NCBI GenBank assembly: GCA_009363875.1 | Contig: CM018682.1 | Span: 53,637,372 to 53,701,371 of the forward strand | Source: Mikania micrantha | Taxonomy: Eukaryota; Streptophyta; Magnoliopsida; Asterales; Asteraceae | Reading direction: 5' to 3' | Length of the DNA stretch: 64,000 nucleotides | Shown here: one piece after another, positions 30,266-41,588 of the stretch | Numbering within the stretch: position 1 is the stretch's first letter | Layout: each line of letters begins with the position of its first letter | Notes under the pieces: generated by a model | Databases searched by the model: none | Told to the model about the DNA's origin: nothing | Seen by the model: the letters and a program-made list of their open reading frames with translations, nothing else | Translations under genes and position numbers: made by a program

Positions 30266-31597
30266 TTAATTAAAGCTTATTAGTTTGAGAGAGGCAAGCA
30301 AGTGATGAAAGCGTGCTGTGTCGAATGGTTTTGTGAAAAGGTCCGCTAGATTGTTATCTGTGTGGACCTTTTCAAGATGAATTAGTTTCCGTTCGAAACA
30401 GTCACGGATGAAGTGAATCCGGATGTCAATATGTTTAGTTTTGGAGTGTTGTATCGAATTCTTGACGATTTGTAAGGCGGCTTCATTGTCACAATAAATA
30501 GGAGAGTCAAGAAAGTTCAAACCATAGTCGAGGAGTTGTTGTTGCATCCAGATAACCTGAGAGCAGCAACTGGAAGCAGCAACGTATTCGGCTTCCGCAG
30601 TAGATGTGGATACGGTCGTTTGTTTCTTGCATTGCCACGAGACAAGACGATCTCCCAGGTACTGACACCCACCGGTGGTTGACCTCCTGTCCAGGTTACA
30701 TCCATCGAAGTCACTGTCTGAGTATGCAAATAAACGAAACTCAGAGTTCTTTGGGTACCAAAGACCAAGACGAGGCTTCCCAACAAGATACCGAAGGATT
30801 CTCTTGACAGCTATAAGGTGAGATGCTTTCGGATTCGCCAGATATTTGGTACACTGACAAACTGAAAACATGATGTCTGGACGACTAGCAGTCAGATACA
30901 TCAGGGAACCAATCATCGAGCGATAGAGGTGTTGATCAACATCTTCACCCTCCAAATCCGAAGTTAAGACAGGACGAGCAACCATGGGAGTGGATGCCGA
31001 CTTTGATTCCATCATTTTGAACTTGGTAAAAATATCTGTGACATACTTTCCTTGGTGAATCAGCACACCCTTTGAATCTTGCTTCACCTGCAGACCCAGA
31101 AAGAAGGTCATTTCTCCCATCGCACTCATCTCAAACTTTTTCTTCATCACCCCTTCAAATTCCTTGCACAACGCCGAGCTTGTGGAGCCGAATATAATGT
31201 CATCCACATAGATTTGGACGAGAATCAAATCATCCTTATCCTTACGAACAAACAGAGTTTGATCGATGGCTCCACGGCTATATCCATTTGCAAGCAAGTG
31301 ATCAGTAAGCGTAGCATACCATGCTCGTGGTGCTTGATGAAGACCATAAAGTGCCTTGTCTAACTTGTAGACGTGATCTGGATACTGAGAATCTTCAAAG
31401 CCTGGGGGTTGGCACACATAGATTTCTTCCTTTACCTTTCCATACAAGAAGGCGGTCTTCACATCCATCTGATACACAGTGAAGTTCATGTATGTGGCAT
31501 AGGCCAAGAAAATTCGTGTGGCTTCAAGTCTTGCAACTGGTGCAAAGACTTCCTCATAATCTATCCCTTCCTGTTGATAGAAGCCCTGAACTACCAA
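30266..31597 (-). pseudogene. RT and RNase H of copia B
   Basis: Open for 443 codons. RT blocks: YQQEGIDYEEVFAPVARLEA, MDVKTAFLYGKVKEEIYV, ALYGLHQAPRAWYATL and the catalytic YVDD at 31199-31210. RNase H: YSDSDFDGC, STTGGCQYLGDRLVSWQ, STAEAEYVAASSC and DNEAALQI. Ends LKLISFN at 30266. It is separated from the upstream part only by a TGA at 31598 where copia A has CGT (Arg), so a single change breaks it. Confidence 0.92.
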
Positions 31598-32590
31598 TCA
31601 TGCCTTGTTTCTGATAATGACTCCTGAGTCATCTCTTTTGTTTCTGAAAACCCATCTGGTTCCTATAGGCAGTTTTTCTTTGGGCAGGGGAACCAGATTC
31701 CATACTTTAAGTTTCTGAAACTGCATCAGCTCATCCTGCATCGCCTCAACCCAGCTAGATTCCTTCAGAGACATCTTGACATTCTTGGGCTCAACCTGCG
31801 AAATGAAACATGAGTATAAACAAGAATTAATTGGACCTGATTGGCTTCGTGAGAGAGTGCTTTTAGGTAAGACATTCTGAGCTGGAATTGACCGGCTCCA
31901 GGTGAGAACTCCTTCTGAAAGAGGTCCAATGATGTTTTCCATAGGATGATCCTTGTTGATGCTAAGTGTTGGCACTTCCTCCACAGCTAAGTTGTCAAGT
32001 AGATTGCTGAGGTGTGTCAGCTGATTATCATTTAAGGAAGATAGATCATCAGTAGGAGCAGCTTCACTTGTTGTAGCTTCTTTATCCATACAGTGTTCCT
32101 CAAGAATGTTATCTGTGAACAGTGGATTATCAAAGGTCTGGTGGGAGGAAGATGAGACTTGATCAGTTTCAGGAAGTGGTTGAACAGACTGAGAGATGGT
32201 CTGGTTCTGACGGAAGAACTTCATGTATCGGAGTCGGCTGAGCTGGAGGGGCACGATTGTACAAGCCTGGAGGGTCACTGTCAAGAGACTAGGATCACAA
32301 GGAACATAGTCAACCCTATAGTCCACGTCATCACCCTTATAGAAATCATCAGCTTGCTCAGATGCTCCTGCATTCTCGAAGGTAGTGCTGAAAGGCCTAA
32401 AAGTGGAATCATATTCAAACAACCAGTTTGGACCAGAACCGGCATCAGTAGAGTTCATCTCTTGCCAATCAACATAATACGATTCCACGATCATCCGAGT
32501 CTTCTTGTTGTAAACTCTGTAAGCTGCTTTTTTGGATGAATAACCCAGAAAGTAACACTCATCTGCCCTGTCGTCAAACTTGTGATTGGG
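31598..32590 (-). pseudogene. Integrase C-terminus, linker and RT start of copia B
   Basis: Continues the integrase frame after a TAG at about 32588 (Glu in copia A): the PNHKFDDRADECYFLGYSSK block, KTRMIVESYYVDWQEMN, then about 40 residues absent from copia A (a WLFEYDSTFRPF segment), a variable Ser/Thr/acidic linker, and RT start blocks VEPKNVKMSLKESSWVEAMQ and PIGTRWVFRNKRDDSG. Same frame as the RT/RNase H part. Confidence 0.88.
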
Positions 32591-33601
32591 CTATGTATGA
32601 AGAAGAGTGCAAGGGCATCCAAATGACTTGAACTGAACGACTTTGGGTTTTTGATTGAAAAGAATCTCATAGGGAGTCTTCTGATGGCGCTTGTTCAGGA
32701 GTGCTTGATTTTGAACATAGCAAGCGGTGTTAACTGCGTCGGCCCAGAAGAAGATTGGCAGTTTAGATTCTGACAGCATTGTTCGTGCAGCTTCTATAAG
32801 TGTTCTGTTCCTCCTTTCAGCAACTCCATTTTGTTGAGGTGTTTTGGCTGCACTGTACTGCCTAGCAATCCCTTTCTCATCGCAGAAATCTATAAGAGTC
32901 TGATTTCTAAATTCAGTGCCATTATCAGTTCTAATCACCTTGACCTTTAGATTCTTCTGATTTTCAATCAAGGTAATAAATTTCTTCAGAATCTCTGGTG
33001 TTTCGTCCTTCTTGGCCAGAAAGAACACCCAAGTGAATCTGGAATAATCATCTGTCACAACAAGACAATATGACTTCTTCCCGATACTCATTACGTTGAC
33101 TGGTTCGAAGAGATCCATATGAAGAAGTTGAAGAACTGAAGAGATAGAATTGAAAAGTTTAGGCTTATGGGGTCTCTTGTGTTGTTTCCCTTTGGCACAT
33201 GCGATGCACTTCTCAATGGCGGAAAAGTCTTTAGAAGGCAAGCCGATAACGTGATCTCCCTTGGCTAACCTGTTTAGATTCTTCCGATTTACATGACCCA
33301 GTCGCCTATGCCATAAGAGACAATCACGCTCCGATGCCTTTGAGAACAAGCAAGCGTTCTCTGTGAATGAATCTGAGCTCATGTTGATAATGTAGGCATT
33401 GTTTATCCTTGGAGTTCTCATCAGAATCCACTTCTCAGGCACTACAAAGCCAGGCTTCAGAATAAGACACTCCTTGTTTGTGAAGTGTGTTGAAAAGCTC
33501 TTGTCACAGATTTGAGAAACACTCAAAAGACTGTGATTGAGCTCTTCAACATAGTACACGTCTTCAAAACTGAGAGTTCCATTTGTGACTGTGCCCTTCA
33601 T
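32591..33601 (-). pseudogene. Protease tail and integrase of copia B
   Basis: Begins after the protease glycine-rich part (MKGTVTNGTLSFEDVYYVEE), then GAG-pre-integrase LLWHRRLGHVNRKNLN with CIACAKGKQHKRPHKPK, then the catalytic core MDLFEPVNVMSIG (Asp), VIRTDNGTEF (Asp) and QQNGVAERRNRTLIEA (Glu). All catalytic residues appear present. This is the cleanest integrase in the window; it stops one codon before PNHKFDD. Confidence 0.9.
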
Positions 33602-33770
33602 GCTTATCCTTCCTCCCTTGTCTCCCGCGAATGATACATAACCTCAGTTGAATGGTGTAACCTCATGTAACTGAGAAAAATCCCCAGTCATATGCCGGGA
33701 GTAGCCACTGTCTACATACCAAACATGTTTAAGCTTGCTTGGCCGTCCCTGCACCACATACACTCAACTA
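33602..33770 (-). pseudogene. gag-pol junction and protease active site of copia B
   Basis: YVDSGYSRHMTGDF (DSG near 33704-33714) is the copia protease active site. It lies in a different frame from gag, which ends WVPVSH with TAG at 33768-33770. The intervening reading GRPSKLKHVW is shared with copia A, where the end is WVPISH with TGA. A TAA follows VTPFN near 33640. Confidence 0.75.
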
Positions 33771-36516
33771 ATGAGAGACAGGTACCCAAATCATAATAGA
33801 TTTAGGCACTTTGGAAATAGAATAGACTTTGTTTTTAGGTTTGGGTCTGTTCTTGGGTCTGTTCTTGGGTCTGTCCGATTTGTTTTCAATATATTTTGAC
33901 TTGCTTCCACTGCCTCAGTCGACTGGTTTTATCTTAGTTTTAAAAATTTTTGGAGCTTGCTTATGAAAACCAGATTGAGTTTGGTTTGATTTCTTATTCC
34001 TTTTAGCAGTGGAAGGAGTCTGAGTCTGAGTCCTCTTTTGAGAGGTTACCTTAGGCTTAGAGGAAGGAACGGTCCTCACATGTTTGTTAACCAGTTTAGC
34101 CTTAGGTATGACCTTCTGATTCTTACCATAGAAGAACCCAGTAGGTCGGTGCAGACAGTGTCAAGCAATGTGGCCTGGTTTCCCACATGCATAGCAGCAG
34201 ACTTTCTGGTGAAATTCAATTGGGTCAAATGGCTTTACGTCACAGTTACTTTGACCAGAGGATAAGTTTGAAGAAATATGTTCCAAGGACCCAGTTGGAA
34301 CATAAGGTTCACAGTGAGGATTCAACTTTGAACCCTCCTCCTTGGTAACTGTGGAATGAGCCGGCGCTGTCTGCTCTGTCAAAGGAGAGGAAGTTGATTG
34401 TGAGACGTGATTTATAGCAAAAGTCTTCTGAAAACTTTTCAACATATCATTAGGATTAATGTTAATTTCATTAAATTTTCCAACAAAATCAGTTTTTGGA
34501 ACAAAATATGATTGACTTGTAGACGTCGAACAATCTGTGCTCCTCCTAGCACTTCTTTCTACCTCCTTCTCCTCTGAACCTGTAACACTTAGTTTTTCTG
34601 CACAAACCTCAGAATCATTAGTCATAACAGGGTCAACAGTGAGTATAACAGGTTTGGTGGGAAAATCACAAGCACGATCAGAATCTAATTTCAAGTCATC
34701 AACAGATGTGTTGATCTTTGGCATGCTTGAGTAATTATGATTAAATGGTGGTTCACACTCAGTATAACCAAGACCCTTACCCCTATTTTCCCTATATTGT
34801 ATGTTTACCATGCTTTCTAAAACTTTGCTTGAATAATCAAATTTTTCACATTTTATTGAAGTTTTAGAAAGCTGAGTTTTAACTTGGTCCAACTCCAAAG
34901 TGAGTTCATCGATTTTGCGTCGAGCATCTCGATAGTTAGACTATTTGTCACTTAAAAGTTCTTTTAGCCTTGCCACATCCCGACCCTCGGCTTCAAGTTT
35001 TCTTTTGAAAATTCCTTCATTTTTAAGAAATTCTGAGTTAAAGTATTTAAGTTTAGTTACTTCTTTGATTAATGATTCATTGTGTGACTTGTATTTAAAT
35101 ACTTTATCTATTCATGAGGTTGAGCAAAGATTTTCAATTACCTCCTTTTGCTTGTCATCCACCTCAGCCAAGAAGGCATGACTCAGAGTTAGTTCCAGTT
35201 CCTGCACCTGATCACTCAAATCATATGAGTCAGTCTCTTGAGTCACTAGTGCTTTAGACGTGCTAGCACTTCCTCCTGCAGCTGCAGTCACAGCTTTCTC
35301 TTCAGACTTCTTTTCTCCTTCCTTGTCTGTCTTAGGCTGCTTACATTCTCTAGCAAAGTGACCTGGTTGATCACAGTTGTAGCACCGCATCTTTGACTTG
35401 TCAAATCCAAGTTTCTTTCCCGGGTTATTTCCAAAACTATTCCTTCCATATCGCTTGATTAACTTCTTTGCCCGAAAAACAGCCATTGCCATCTACCAAG
35501 AGATATCCATTTCCTCAACATCAGCTGGATTTATCTGCTCTAAGTTGTCCTGAGTTAGGTTGGCAGGTGCCAATTCTCCTGCTATGAATGCATTGTAGCT
35601 ATTCATAAAACCTTTAAATAGCAGTAGATTTTCTTCACTTTCTGGATTGATCTTGGACACTGATCCGGCTTGTCCAGATGATAGGAATGCGGTCTCAAAA
35701 GGAATTGATTGAGATGAGGAATGCTGATAGTGTTGCATCACTGAAGCTTGAAGATTGATAGCTGATAGAAGAGCAGAGTTTTCAGACACGGGTGCAACGC
35801 CCATTGAGCTGGCATGGTTCAGTGCTCTCTGTTTATCATCCATGTCATAGGAGATGATGATTGAGATCAGCTCACTCAGAGAGGTCTTGTACATATCCTT
35901 TGTTCTTTTGATAGTTTGTGCAGTTTGAGTTCTAAGTGTAAGGTAGTGAATTCAGAAGCTTCTTGTTCACTTCTCCCTTAGTCATCACAATTCTAGAACT
36001 TGTCATCTCGGTCATCAAATGGATGAATCTATTCAGCTGTGCATCAATGGACTCTCCCTTAATGTGATTAAACATGTTGAACCTCTGTCTCAGCATATCC
36101 TTGCGACTCTCTCGCATGTCTTCATTTCCTTCAAACCGTTCATTCAAGGCATTCCATAGTTCCTTTGCGGTCTTGTGCTCTTTAAAACCATGAGCTACTT
36201 CAGTTGATAGAGCCATTGTGATTGATGCATATGCCTTTTCATCCTTTTCCATCATAAGGATGTCATTGTCAGTGTACAATTCAGGATCCTTAGCAACAAG
36301 AGGACCGTTGATTTCACTCTGGTATGAAGGCACAAAGGGACCCTCTTCAATGGACCTCCAAAGCTTTGGATCAGTGTACTTGATAAAGGATTGGAATCTG
36401 AATTTCCAATCTTGGAAGTTATCTCCCGACACGAGCCTCTGTGGCTTTGTTCCAGTGCCGATCTCATTGTCCAGATTGAGTAGATTGGACAAGTTAGTCA
36501 AATTATTAGATGCCAT
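33768..36516 (-). pseudogene. gag of copia B
   Basis: ATG at 36516 starts MASNNLTNLSNLL. Capsid region: SGDNFQDWKFRFQSFIKYTD, KELWNALNERFEGNEDMRES and QRFNMFNHIKGES. The CCHC knuckle CYNCDQPGHFARECKQP is at 35344-35390, a coiled-coil-like part at about 35090-34860, the second knuckle CCYACGKPGHIA at about 34165-34200, ended by TGA (34161-34163) at the same codon as in copia A, and then a basic tail to WVPVSH. Other breaks: stop and frameshift near 35900-35935, a stop near 35494, one near 35110 and one near 34940. Confidence 0.87.
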
Positions 36517-36900
36517 TACTGAAAATAATACTGTAATCGAAATTCTCTTTTATACGAAGAGAAACCTGTACTCGATGAGTAACATGTACTCGAAGCTCAG
36601 TTTATACTCGAAATATCATGTACTCGAAAATGAAGCTGTATTCGAAGTTCCTCTAGTATTCGAAAATAATGTTGTACTCGAAATCACTTGTACCCGAAGT
36701 AACCTTTGTAGTCGAAAATTTCTTGTACTCGAACTGTGGCAAACCTTTGAACACTCTATCTGTACTCGAAATAGCTGAACTCGAAAATACTTAAGAAAAA
36801 TTTTATAAAAATATTTCTTAAGGTTTGGAGTCCCAAATTTACACAGTAGCTAGATGGAGTAGAGAAGAATGATAAAGTGCTAAACTTGCTTCAGAAAGTT
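36517..36900 (-). repeat. Copia B leader rich in GTACTCGAA words
   Basis: Untranslated leader with about a dozen copies of TGTACTCGAA and variants between 36545 and 36790 on the plus strand (TTCGAGTACA read with the element). The ORF 36218-36778 overlaps it by chance. Confidence 0.65.
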
Positions 36901-36912
36901 GTTACCTTGACG
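36899..36912 (-). promoter_or_regulatory. Candidate splice donor in the copia B leader
   Basis: Read on the minus strand GTCAAG/GTAACAACTT with the intron starting at 36905, about 25 bases after the primer-binding site. Confidence 0.5.
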
Positions 36913-36930
36913 ATGAAAAAAGCACTCAAG

Positions 36931-36942
36931 CTCTGATACCAC
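36931..36942 (-). other. Primer-binding site of copia B
   Basis: Plus strand CTCTGATACCAC, that is GTGGTATCAGAG read with the element: initiator-Met tRNA type, right beside the LTR. Confidence 0.88.
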
Positions 36943-36943
36943 T

Positions 36944-37327
36944 TGTAGGTCTCTAACCGGATCAAGAACTGAACTTTATCTTCTAAATCATCATCAATGA
37001 TCTCTAACAAGTGCGGAATCCAAGTTAGAATCAAGAAAGCAAGTAGAAAAATGTAATCTTTGTATATATACTGAAAATTTGAGTACAAGTGCCTCAATAC
37101 GTCTAGAGACCAAATGCCTCGGGATTCCCACCTAAACCTGTACAAAATACGTCTATTTATACTAGGCCTAGGTGTACTCGAAATCTACTACAGACTATTT
37201 TGAGTACACGAATACATCGAGTACTCGAACGTGTACTTGATCTTACTGTATACGAAAATGATCAAAATTTGGACTATGACTCTTCCCGGTTGACTTTGTG
37301 AGTCTTCAATGCTTTCGGGGCTCTACA
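36944..37327 (-). repeat. 5' LTR of copia B (384 bp)
   Basis: TGTAGAGCCCCG at 37327 to GAGACCTACA at 36944, about 97% identical to the 3' LTR. Followed by target duplication TGACC at 37328. Confidence 0.92.
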
Positions 37328-37332
37328 TGACC

Positions 37333-39217
37333 TAACGACCCGTTGTTGACGTGTTTGGTTCAAGTTATCGTTTAACGTGTGGCTAGTGTCGTGTGATGTG
37401 TGTGAGCACATAATATGCATCCGTGGGATAATTTACTATTTACAGTAAGTTTCCTTTTTAGGACGTTTCTTAATCAAACAAGTCATACAAGACATCACCT
37501 TCCGTTTGTTCTATCATGCATGGTTAACCTACATGGTCATGTTATCACATAGCACATAATCATACTTAGTCAATTAAGCATATTTCTCATTTAAAAGTTA
37601 ATATTTATGGAAGGTTGTAACAATATGCCTATTCTACCAAAATTAGTAAGTCAAACTCACCTAATATCAACATATTATTTCTAAATAATCATTAAAACAT
37701 GCACGTTATAACTAACACATCGTTAATCATCAGTTTCTTGGAATAAAGTTAATATTTATAGTAACTTATGTTAAACCTCCTATTTTAATGATTCTAACGC
37801 ATCCATAATTCATATTATCATCATATCAACTCAAATAATCATGCTAAACATACCAATAACACCAAGTTCATCATTCGTTGAGCAATTGTAACTTAAAAGT
37901 TGCAATTTATAGCAATAATGAAGTAAATCATATTTTATAACCATTTTATCAATAAACACCCAAAAATCATCATTTTAATCACAAATTAACATATTACAAC
38001 ACATGCATGTCCATATTTGGCTACATAACAAGGTCTTGCATCGTTAAAGTTACTATTTTTGGAAATATTCCATATTCAACATGTTTGACAATAATTATCA
38101 TGGTAGATCTAGTAAATAACTCCCAATATCATCAATAATCACATTCAAATACTAAAGACTGCTAGGATCATCATGGATCATACATGCATGTAGCCATAAG
38201 TTATCATTTTCAACATTATGAGTAAAACAACTAGCAAATCACAACAAAATCGTCATGGATGGTTCCAGCATCATCAAATCAATCCTACCATCATCAAATC
38301 ACAGATCTAGATGGGTAAGATTCGTGCATGTGAGGATCTAGTGTGTGCATGTGGCCTTAGAGGCTTGCATGTGTGTGAATAAGTGTTTTTAGGCTATATG
38401 GGTCATAGATCTACCTTCAAATCCTTTGAGAAAGCCGAGATTCTACTGGGACAGCACCTTCGCTGCTTCGAAATCCATTGGGAATGGCTCTCTAGTCGTT
38501 GCAAGAGGTGATGAGAGTGATATCAAGTGCCACGTCTTCTTCCTCAAGCTTCTAGCACTCAACAATGGCTTCTGAAGGTTCCCTAAGAGTGATTATGGTG
38601 TTGGAAGGGTGACAACAGAGGTTTTGGGAAGTTTAAGTCTAGTAGCTTGTGTCTGGGAATTAACTTGATGATTATAGTAGGAAATGATGGCTTTAAGGTT
38701 CTCAAAAAGATTTTTCTGCGATTTTATCCTGCCAGGGGTATCGCCTAGCGGGCGACACCGACACCGGGCGTAGCGCGCGGATGAGCCGGCATCCGAGGCG
38801 CTCCTCCTGCCACATGCACATCGCCAAAGGTTAGTGGTTGGGTCCGGGCCTAGCGCCTGGGCCTCCGGACAAGCCCAATAGGCCCATTTTCATTGTTTTG
38901 GCTCGTTTTTCGCGTATTTCTCGGTTACGATCATTGTTTTGAGACTTGTGAACCCACTTTCAATTGTTTTGGGTTCCATAGAGCATAAATATTGTGAAAT
39001 TAGGTTGTGGTTTGTTTATTTCACCAATGTTCGTTATTCAAGACACATGCGTATGTTTTCCGATAATTCATCAAATTATTGTCTTTCTGTGTGTGCTTGG
39101 ACTGTTGTGCCACGTGTCACACCAAGTATTACTAATTATAGCGCCACATAGGAAATAATAATTCACATTATTATTAAAATAAAACAAATGCTGACCTGGA
39201 AAGTACGAGGTGTCACA
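37333..39217 (-). other. 5' part of the family-B solo LTR
   Basis: No gene. AT-rich 37440-38240, then a GC-rich patch of TAGCGC/GCGCC words (38735-38870), and the LTR start with a G-box at 39108-39120. Continues 24014-24963 across copia B. Confidence 0.75.
39107..39121 (-). promoter_or_regulatory. G-box in family-B LTR (solo copy)
   Basis: TGCCACGTGTCAC. CACGTG is the bZIP/bHLH G-box (ABRE-like with GGC on the other strand). About 103 bases from the LTR 5' end, as in the other two family-B copies (50291-50304, 52334-52347). Confidence 0.5.
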
Positions 39218-40489
39218 CTTGGTCAACTCGAGTAGACTAGTCTAGCAATCAAGGATCTTAGTAGTTGAGGAAATCTGTAAATATCATCAAACATGCGACC
39301 TATAATCAATCATTCTAGCTAGGACATCTTTTGAAATATAGGATTTTATAGTTCGTTCTAGATTGTTCTTGTTCGTCCTTGTTCGTATAGATCGTTTAGT
39401 TCTTTGGCACATGCTATCTTTGAATATTTCCCAAATGCTCCTCTGAAAATAGATCATTGAAAATAGTTCTTTGAAATATATCTTTAGTTCTTTGAAAATA
39501 GACCGTTGAAAATGGTTCTTTGAAAATAGATCTTTGGGAATAGTTCTTTGAAATGAAACAATTATTTACTTATGTTGAGTAAATAGTCCTTTTTGAAACC
39601 TACAAATAGTTTACCTAGACATAACCTAGGATAACAATTATACATATAAAACATTCATGAAGTAAAAGCATTTAAGTAAACATAATCCAAGGAAAATAAT
39701 TTACGCATGCTTCTCAGCCCCGTGTTTATAAAACAAAGTGTTTAGAAAAGCGGCAATGAACTCATCTGTGTTGCGGTTCTTATGATTCAAGAAAGATATG
39801 CGCGCTCGTTGATTGTAGATTCTGTATCTTCAGTACCTTAGTTGATTTATTAAGATTCGAATACTATAAGTAATCATAGTTGACATACATAGGGTTTTGG
39901 TCTTGGTGTGCAACTATGTGTCCTAAGACCTTCTAGTGTATTACTATGATTCTCTCTAGTTATTCTAAGTTATATTCCCTGTTTGAACCCTCACTCTTTG
40001 TTCCATTTAGGACTTAACCTTGTTCACACAAGCTTTAAGGCTTTAACTAAATCATTATTTACTAAAATCTTTATAGGAGTACAAAAGTTATATTTATTTT
40101 GTTAAAGTTCTTTAAATTACGTTATAATACTTTAATAAATCAATTTATGATGTTCTTTATAAAACTATGGTTATGTGTTATAATTCATTGTATTTTGATA
40201 AAATAAGTTGTGGGAATTTACCAAAACATCACATTCTGGTAAAACATAGGTTACTTTTATGAAAAACTGCAAGTTAAACATGTTAGAACTTGAACTAACT
40301 TATCAGAGTTATTCATCAAGTTCTTATGTGTTTCTCGTTATCACCCTTGGTCTAAATTCCTTTTCGAATTAGTTATCAACCAAGATCGTCCTTTTAGAAC
40401 CTTCTTGATTAACTAATGTTATAAGAAATTTTATTAAGTATTGTGTGTTAACAACATAAGTTGGTAGCACTCATACGTTTTCCAGGCTC

Positions 40490-40835
40490 GGGACGAAGAG
40501 CGGATGGTCCCACGAATGAAAGTTACAAGGAATCTATTCGTCTGGCATCCTCCTTCGGTTGTGATAGCCATGCGAACGAAGATGGTTACACGAATGAAAG
40601 CTCATGAAAGATCCCATTCACATGACATGCTTCTTCGGTCGTCATCTTCATACAAATGAACATGGTCACACGAATGAAAGCTCACGACTGGCTCCTTCGC
40701 ATGCAACCCGTTCATTCGCTCAAGGATTCACTCGGTCGTCCCCAGTTCGTGCGAACAAATGTTCTTTCGCCTGTGGAATCGTTCGGATGGTTCCATTCTC
40801 CTACACAGATGCTCATTCTTTCAAGTAGTGACCGA
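40490..40835 (-). repeat. CGAATGAAAG / TTCGGTCGTC word cluster
   Basis: Repeated ACACGAATGAAAGCTC, CTTCGGTTGTG, CTTCGGTCGTC, GCGAACGAAG and CACTCGGTCGTCC, in the LTR part matching 2995-3260 of element 1. The three overlapping ORFs (40604-40977) are by-products. Confidence 0.6.
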
Positions 40836-41124
40836 ACACATCTCCAGCGCCATTACCAAAATTCTGGGCCGTTCAATGCGTTCCATGAGTTCCTACACCA
40901 TCCTAGATAACCGTCGTCTGATTCCTATGGGTTTCAGTGGTCTAGAACCGACTGCAAGGTTGGGCGTTCGAAAATGACGAAAACCCTAAAAGTAACGACT
41001 GTTCTTGCTCGTTTTTACCTCAAATTCGATGATCCTGAGCTCGATCTCTTCTCCTTTTTGTGATCTACCTATTTCCCCTGTTTTTTTGACACCAAGATCG
41101 CCCGATTTGGTGAAGGATTGAGTG

Positions 41125-41210
41125 AGATATGCTTGGGTTTTTAGAGAGAGAGAATTCTAGAGAGAGGGTGACGGGTTTGGAGAGAGAGAGAGAGTGGTTG
41201 GTGGAGAGTG
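41125..41210 (-). repeat. GAGA/CTCT-rich tract
   Basis: Runs of GAGAGAGAG on the plus strand; pyrimidine-rich read with the LTR. CT-rich tracts lie at the same place in 2640-2680 and 59165-59210, typically just after a core promoter. Confidence 0.7.
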
Positions 41211-41458
41211 GTAAATGGAATTTAATGCTATCTTAAGTCTTTTATCGTTCCGACATGTTCGGGTTCGTTCGGTTCCACGCAAACGCGTCGGTTTTCAGTT
41301 TCCTCGTAACGATACGTTACGGTCTTTTAAAATAGATTTTTCTACTTATTTTAGGTGTTAATTCCTAATAAATTAACTAGTATTCTTTGATTTATTTTTA
41401 AAATTCTAAAAAAACGTTTAATTTATCTATTTAATCAAATCGTACGGTTTTCGCGCGT

Positions 41459-41486
41459 ATTCGTTCGGATCGTCACCCGTACGAAC
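41459..41486 (-). promoter_or_regulatory. Inverted repeat H7 (GTGACGAT centre)
   Basis: Plus-strand arms ATTCGTTCGG and CCGTACGAAC around ATCGTCAC (the complement of GTGACGAT). Flanked by a CGCGCG word. Pair mate H8 begins 102 bases away. Confidence 0.58.
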
Positions 41487-41560
41487 ACGACGACAACTAT
41501 ACTTTTCGATTTGATTTTCTAATTATTGGACATCGTTCAGAATGTTAAACCCACATATAT

Positions 41561-41588
41561 ATTTGTGCGAATCGTCACTCACACGAAT
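41561..41588 (-). promoter_or_regulatory. Inverted repeat H8 (GTGACGAT centre)
   Basis: Plus-strand arms ATTTGTGCGA and TCACACGAAT around ATCGTCAC. Confidence 0.58.

Larger units (their letters stand above)
24964..37327 (-). mobile_element. Copia element B (SIRE/Maximus-like), nearly complete
   Basis: Minus strand, 12,364 bp, with two 384-bp LTRs (24964-25347 and 36944-37327) and perfect target duplication TGACC (24959-24963 and 37328-37332). All parts are in order: primer-binding site, leader, gag, protease, integrase, RT, RNase H, extra ORF3, polypurine tract. The LTRs differ at about 11 of 384 positions (hand count), so this is the youngest complete insertion here. Only a few stops and about three frame changes spoil it. 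Sister of copia A. Confidence 0.92.
24014..39217 (-). mobile_element. Family-B solo LTR inside the element 2 LTR, split by copia B
   Basis: TG...CA sequence with perfect target duplication CTTGG (24009-24013 and 39218-39222). Read on the minus strand it begins TGTGACACCTCGTACTTTCC and ends GGGTGTGACA. Net length without copia B is about 2.8 kb. It matches the LTRs of gypsy element 4 and the 926-bp solo LTR. It holds a G-box (39108-39120), a GC-rich TAGCGC-word cluster (38735-38870) and, near its 3' side, the GAACTCACCAAC-like/CTCAG block (24326-24395). Small ORFs such as 24288-24482 and 38939-39151 lie in it without recognisable domains. Confidence 0.85.

Noticed and set aside
38735..38870. 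GC-rich patch as a CpG-island promoter of a host gene
   Set aside because: It is the word compartment of a family-B LTR, and no coding region follows on either strand.
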